Shown in pieces: positions 59,206-64,000 of a DNA stretch of 64,000 bases. A program made the translations under genes and the position numbers. The first letter of the stretch is position 1. Every line of letters starts with the position of its first letter. The notes below the pieces were generated by a model. It had not been told where the DNA came from. It did no database searches and was given only the letters and a program-made list of their open reading frames with translations. This DNA is from Coriolopsis trogii (taxonomy: Eukaryota > Basidiomycota > Agaricomycetes > Polyporales > Polyporaceae), in contig JAHYIO010000007.1 in assembly GCA_020543525.1 (NCBI GenBank), forward strand, positions 868,001-932,000, written 5' to 3'.

Positions 59206-60864
59206 TCAATAAGTGGTCTTCTTGGCGTTCTGCAATGCCTGCCTCCAGGCCCTTGCGGCCGCCCCTGGTCTCCGGAGGGATACGAGCAAGTGGATCATCG
59301 TCGTCAACAGCATGACACTGCCCGCCTGGTGGGCGGCAGCAAGAGGGATCGGAACCAAGTACAAGAGCGTCGAGATGCCCAGCAAGACCTGGATGTTGGC
59401 CATCGCAAAAGCGGAGGTCGCCATCCTCTTCGCGAGCGGGGGCAAGACAGTTCGTAACGCGGGGTTAAACCGGGTCGAGGCGTACAGGGCAGCAGTTGCA
59501 AAGTAGGTGGTTATAGCCTTGTATGTGGGCTTCAGCTTCAGCTTGTGCGTACGTGTTCAATAGCACTCACCAAACACCTGTGGTCGAATTGGACGGTGGT
59601 GGGGTTCTCGAAAATGTTGCGCCACCATAAGTCTGACCGGTCAGGGCTCTTCGCGTATGCAGGATCGAAAAGTTCATCTGCTGGGGGTGCGAGACGTCCT
59701 CCCATGAGGGGGAACTCGTTGTAGAGTAGCCCAGCATCCAGACCAGCGACGAATGCACCTATGCACAGGATCAATGAATGCGAGACTACTCTGTGCGCAA
59801 AACGACGTACCTGACAGTGCCGTGAGGAAGACCAGAGCAGTCAAGCCCTTTGCATTCCTTGCGAACCGTCTGACATTGGGGTTAGCGAGGACCTCCTTCC
59901 ATTGAGCCCCGTTTTCCTTCATGCCGCTCCACCACCCGCGTTTGGCGTACCGCCAGTCCATGAGTGCAGCGAGCCCAGTGCCGAACATGCCCGCATACAA
60001 GACGAACGCCGTGCCCAGGTGCGCCGCCAGACGGTACTGCGACACGCGCGGGACGGCCCCCGGGGTCTCCATGAGCGAGTCTTCGAGTCCGGACTTGACC
60101 ATGTACCAGCCGAGTGCCCCCTGTGCACCTATGAGGAGCGCCATGCCGATGAGGTTGCGGGGGAGAGTCGAAGTGAGCCGTTTGCGCAGGGCAAAGTATG
60201 CCAGTGGTACGACGAAGCCAACGCCGATGATACGTCCGAGGACGCGATGCCCCCATTCCATGTAGAATATCTCCTTGAACTCATGCAGGTTCATCGAATG
60301 GTTCAGCCTGCATGGCATCGATAGTATGAGAACATGTCACGGACACGGGTGGAGAAATGCGACGCACAATTTGAATTCCGGAGTAGCCTTGTACTTCTCA
60401 AACTCCTCGTTCCATTCCGCTTGGGTGATGGGAGGGAGGATGCCAGTAATAGGACGCCATTCCGTGATACTCAGGCCGGACTCAGTCAGACGGGTCACGC
60501 CGCCCACCACAATGACCGCAAAAACAAGGGCAGCCGAACCAAGGAGCCACGCACCGACTGCGGGGGGCGAGAGGACAGGAAGCTCACTTGCAGGGACTTC
60601 GGCCGCGTTGGAGGAGAAGAACCGCGGGTCAAACGGTCGACGTGGTGTAGTAGCTCGGAGGGTGAAGGGTCGGCTTGGACTCCACAGAGAGGGCCCCTTG
60701 GCGGATAGTTGTGACCTTGGTGCGCTCGCGCGCGCGAGCGAGGGTAGGCAGGAGACCTTGGAGGGTGTCTGGTGGAGGAACCGTAGAGATCCTAGGCTTT
60801 GACGCGCGAGGGTGGCCGAACGGCACTCGAGGGCGAAGCCCCGAGCGCAGAGACCTGCGAGCAT
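59206..60864 (-). CDS. COX15: Heme A synthase Cox15 (mitochondrial inner membrane)
   Basis: Oxidises the heme O methyl to heme A for cytochrome c oxidase. Four exons: 60864-60368, 60307-59811, 59758-59571 and 59517-59206; 497 residues. A basic, Ser/Arg-rich presequence (residues 1-75) precedes [15 protein letters not shown]. Signature blocks: [39 protein letters not shown] (with the heme-ligand His); [65 protein letters not shown]. About eight membrane helices are visible. The start is the ATG that opens the presequence; a further in-frame ATG 78 nt upstream (60942) lies close to the divergent BolA gene and is less likely. Confidence 0.95.
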
Positions 60865-61081
60865 GGCGAGGACTTGTGCGTCGACGTGGTGGATGAGAAG
60901 GACGCTGAGCGGCCGTCGCGGAAGGAGGTGCAGGTCAGACACTCGAACTCGATTTCATGGGCGAGACCGGGAGAGGCTGCAGTCTCGATCGGGATTTGTA
61001 GCGCGCGCCTGCACGCGTACTCGTTCATGCTCACACAACTCTCTGTCTGATGCGCTCCAGTTGCGCTCCAGACTGTCCATC

Positions 61082-61521
61082 ATGCTCTCTCTCGCACTTG
61101 CACGACGAATAGCACGACCGTCATTGGCTGCACCGACAACTTCATTCGCGAGGTGGTACGCAGCAACACAGGCCAACTTCGCCACAGACGGCGAGAGGGT
61201 CATACACCAGAAGCTTACGGAGAAGTTCAAGCCTTCGGAGCTACATGTAGAGGACGTCTCTGGTGAGCTTGTTCAAGTTGCGATTCACCACATCTTATTG
61301 AACTGCTGTCAAGGGGGCTGTGGGACATTCTATAACATCATCATTGCCAGCGATGAGTTCAAGGGTCTGCCACTGGTCAAGCAGCAGCGGCTCGTGAACC
61401 AGACACTGAAGGAGGAGATACAGGGCATCCATGGCTTGCAGGTGTGTGTCTGCACATCATGACTTTGGACTCCAACGTTCATTGACTTCGTTGCCAGCTT
61501 AAAACAATTGCTCCCAAGTAG
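61082..61521 (+). CDS. BOL3: Mitochondrial BolA-like protein (BOLA3/Bol3)
   Basis: Assists transfer of [4Fe-4S] clusters to mitochondrial enzymes. Three exons: 61082-61262, 61314-61441 and 61498-61521; 110 residues. An Arg-rich presequence (LARRIARPSLAAPTTSFARW) precedes the BolA fold: GERVIHQKLTEKFKPSELHV, then DVSGGCGTFYNIIIASDEF (the invariant C-G-x-F-Y loop), KGLPLVKQQRLVNQTLKEEI, and the BolA3-type ending LKTIAPK. It is divergent from COX15 with 217 bp between start codons, so a mitochondrial cofactor gene pair probably shares a promoter. Confidence 0.94.
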
Positions 61522-61709
61522 TTTGCACAGCGCATCTTGTAGGTTGCAGTTTTGCCATCCTACTCTCAAGACCACCCCAGCTCTGTTCTACAGGGATCAT
61601 TGGAGAGTGGTGCATGGTATGATACAGAGCACGTAGACATTACATTAATATACAGTACGATTGCATCCCGCAGGAACATCCAAAAATTGCCAAGACCCGA
61701 TAGCGACGT

Positions 61710-63047
61710 CTAATCCTTCGCGTTCAAGAATGCGTCCAACTCAGCGTCGAGTTCTTCCTGCGTAGCCCTTGGCCGTGGAGGCCTCTTCTCTCGTCTCCCA
61801 TCCCTTCCATTCCTTCCCCCTCGAGAGCGAGGCTCACTGAGTCTGTCGTACAGTACCTCCTTCCCGTCGCTCCATGGTCGCTCCCCTCCTCGTCGCGACC
61901 GCGCGCGTGAAGGCAATTCTCGGGTGATTCGCGAGGCAAGCGCTTCTGGGTGCGCACGAATTGCTGAGGTACGCTCTAGGAGCGTGCGTCCGTCCTCGCC
62001 AAAGTAGTCTGAGCGCATCTTCGACGGCGGTGACGGTGCTGGCGCAGGCGCGTCCTCGTCCTCGGCCAAGAAGTTGTCGAGTTCCGCGTCAAGCTTCGCC
62101 TTCTCCGCGGCCTCAAGCTCGGGATCGTCGCCTCGCCGCCGCTTGACGGGCGGGGGACCCTCCTCGAACGTCTTCCCCGCGTTCTTGCCGTACTTCCTGT
62201 AAAATTCGCTCTCGTGCTTCGCCCCACGTTTCTTCACGTCATCCGTGCGTGCCCAGCGCATTCTCAGGATGCCCTTCAGCCCTTCGCTCTTTCCCAGAGT
62301 GGCGTTGATGCGGTCTTCAGGTGGCCATATCGCGATGGGAATGGGCTTAGCGGTGACCGTACTGTCCTCTAGCGAAGGCTCTTCTGCAAGGGATTTTTGG
62401 AGGGTACGGAATGCGGCACGCGCGTCGGATTTCGAGTCGAAGACGAGGATGCATGTGGTGTCGTCTACCCATTCGAGACCCAAAGGGTGCGCGTCGAAAT
62501 GGGTCGCGTACGCGAATATGTTTGAAGTAGGAAGGTGTGAGATCGGGGTGCCATGGATGAGGATCGCATTCTCTCTGTAGAGCGATTCTATTATATGTGG
62601 ATTGTGAGCATATAGGGCGGGAAGCGAAGTGAATGCGACATACCTGCTTCATCCATTTCGACATCGTGCGGCCTATCCTCGTCATCCTCGTCGCGTCGGC
62701 GCTGTGGTAGGCGACAGTGCAGGATTGGGGTACGATGCAGTACAATGGGGGTAGAGAGATTGCAGATTGGCCCGTCAGGCCTAAAATCGCATATGATGCA
62801 CCCATGGCTTGCGCACCTTTGCAGGCCTTGCCTTGGACGCGTCAGAGAGCAAGTAGACCTTTGTGTTGCCAATGCGGTCCGCCAGGGAGCGCGTGGTGTC
62901 GTTGGGCTCTATGGCGGTAGCTGCGACATCCAAGCTCCCTGAAACGGGCTCTAGGTCGTCATAAGGGAGCACGTCGAAGGTCTCTGAGGCGTCGAGGGAG
63001 AAGTCCATGGTGGTCTGTGGCTGAGAGGGTCTGCCACTACGCGACAT
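61710..63047 (-). CDS. NCBP3-like RNA cap-associated protein
   Basis: Three exons: 63047-62817, 62701-62644 and 62587-61710; 388 residues. The central domain (about residues 97-180) reads YRENAILIHGTPISHLPT, FDAHPLGLEWVDDTTCILVF and DARAAFRTLQKSL, matching the RRM-like domain of NCBP3, the alternative nuclear cap-binding subunit. After it, MRWARTDDVKKRGAKHES is the characteristic MR.AT.DVK segment. The basic, Arg/Gly-rich tail ends with TQEELDAELDAFLNAK, resembling the C-terminal helix of the FoP/ALY-interacting family, which suggests a link to mRNA export. Introns are GT-AG. Divergent from KRR1, 175 bp apart. Confidence 0.85.
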
Positions 63048-63222
63048 GGTCGCCGCGGGGTTTCCTGTGCCTCAGCGCTTGAGCTTCGGCGCCTAGTTTT
63101 CCATTTTCCTGCAGTGCCCAGGGCTCTTGACCTCACCGACATCGGTGTTTCAACGTTCTCAGCTCTGTCTCCTCGTGTTTCTTCAACAGCTACCCTCTGC
63201 TTTGATTATTTGAGACAACACT

Positions 63223-64000
<778 letters not shown>

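Overview
The window is nuclear DNA from a filamentous basidiomycete, most likely an agaricomycete (mushroom or polypore type). The signs are very dense genes broken by many short introns (mostly 48-70 nt, GT-AG, donors often GTGCGT/GTGAGT/GTACGT), CT-rich tracts before start codons, and lineage-typical genes such as a DEP-RGS regulator of the FlbA/Thn1 type and an Rds1-like ferritin-fold secreted protein. I model 29 protein-coding genes. Two run off the ends: the TFIIIC tau95 subunit at the left and KRR1 at the right. Nearly all exon-intron models were checked base by base for reading phase. The species is not identifiable from what I can see.

Layout. 1-3.7 kb: TFIIIC tau95 (-), PKR1 (+), GINS subunit PSF3 (-), a small mitochondrial-looking protein (+). 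4.1-4.6 kb: a 455-bp TA-flanked inverted-repeat element (MITE). 4.9-7.4 kb: Srk1/Rck2-like kinase. 8.6-9.7 kb: orphan-family gene A. 9.9-11.5 kb: ELL-associated factor (-). 11.6-11.8 kb: hairpin plus Pol III-like A and B boxes. 12.3-14.6 kb: NOP58 (-). 14.9-20.2 kb: two secreted proteins (S10 carboxypeptidase, ferritin-like). 21.1-22.5 kb: orphan-family gene B. 22.9-26.7 kb: bystin (-) and UDP-glucuronate decarboxylase (+). 27.5-32 kb: an alpha/beta hydrolase (-) and an unrecognised coiled-coil protein (-). 34.8-42 kb: RGS regulator, a cytochrome-b5-like membrane protein and an unknown small protein (-). 42-47 kb: nucleoporin NUP120/NUP160, followed by a diverged 475-bp tandem duplication. 48.8-52.5 kb: complex I MLRQ/B12D-type subunit, aldo-keto reductase, secreted deaminase. 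52.7-64 kb: NOP9 (-), NCS6 (+), proteasome alpha6 (+), COX15 (-), a BolA protein (+), an NCBP3-like protein (-), KRR1 (+).

The content is mostly housekeeping. Four genes (NOP58, bystin/ENP1, NOP9, KRR1) act in small-subunit ribosome biogenesis or snoRNP function. Others act in Pol III and Pol II transcription, replication, nuclear transport and RNA cap binding, tRNA thiolation, proteasome assembly, and mitochondrial heme A and Fe-S biogenesis. Many genes sit head to head with 150-310 bp between start codons, which implies shared promoters. I see no secondary-metabolite cluster, CRISPR array, virus or prophage.

The most unusual signal is in gene structure. KRR1 can be read through only with a one-nucleotide exon (63425) between two normal-sized introns. 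Other genes have 9-nt and 11-nt internal exons and an ATG-only coding exon. Three introns use GC donors and one appears to use an AT donor. Two paralogues 12 kb apart form an unrecognised family with matching intron positions.
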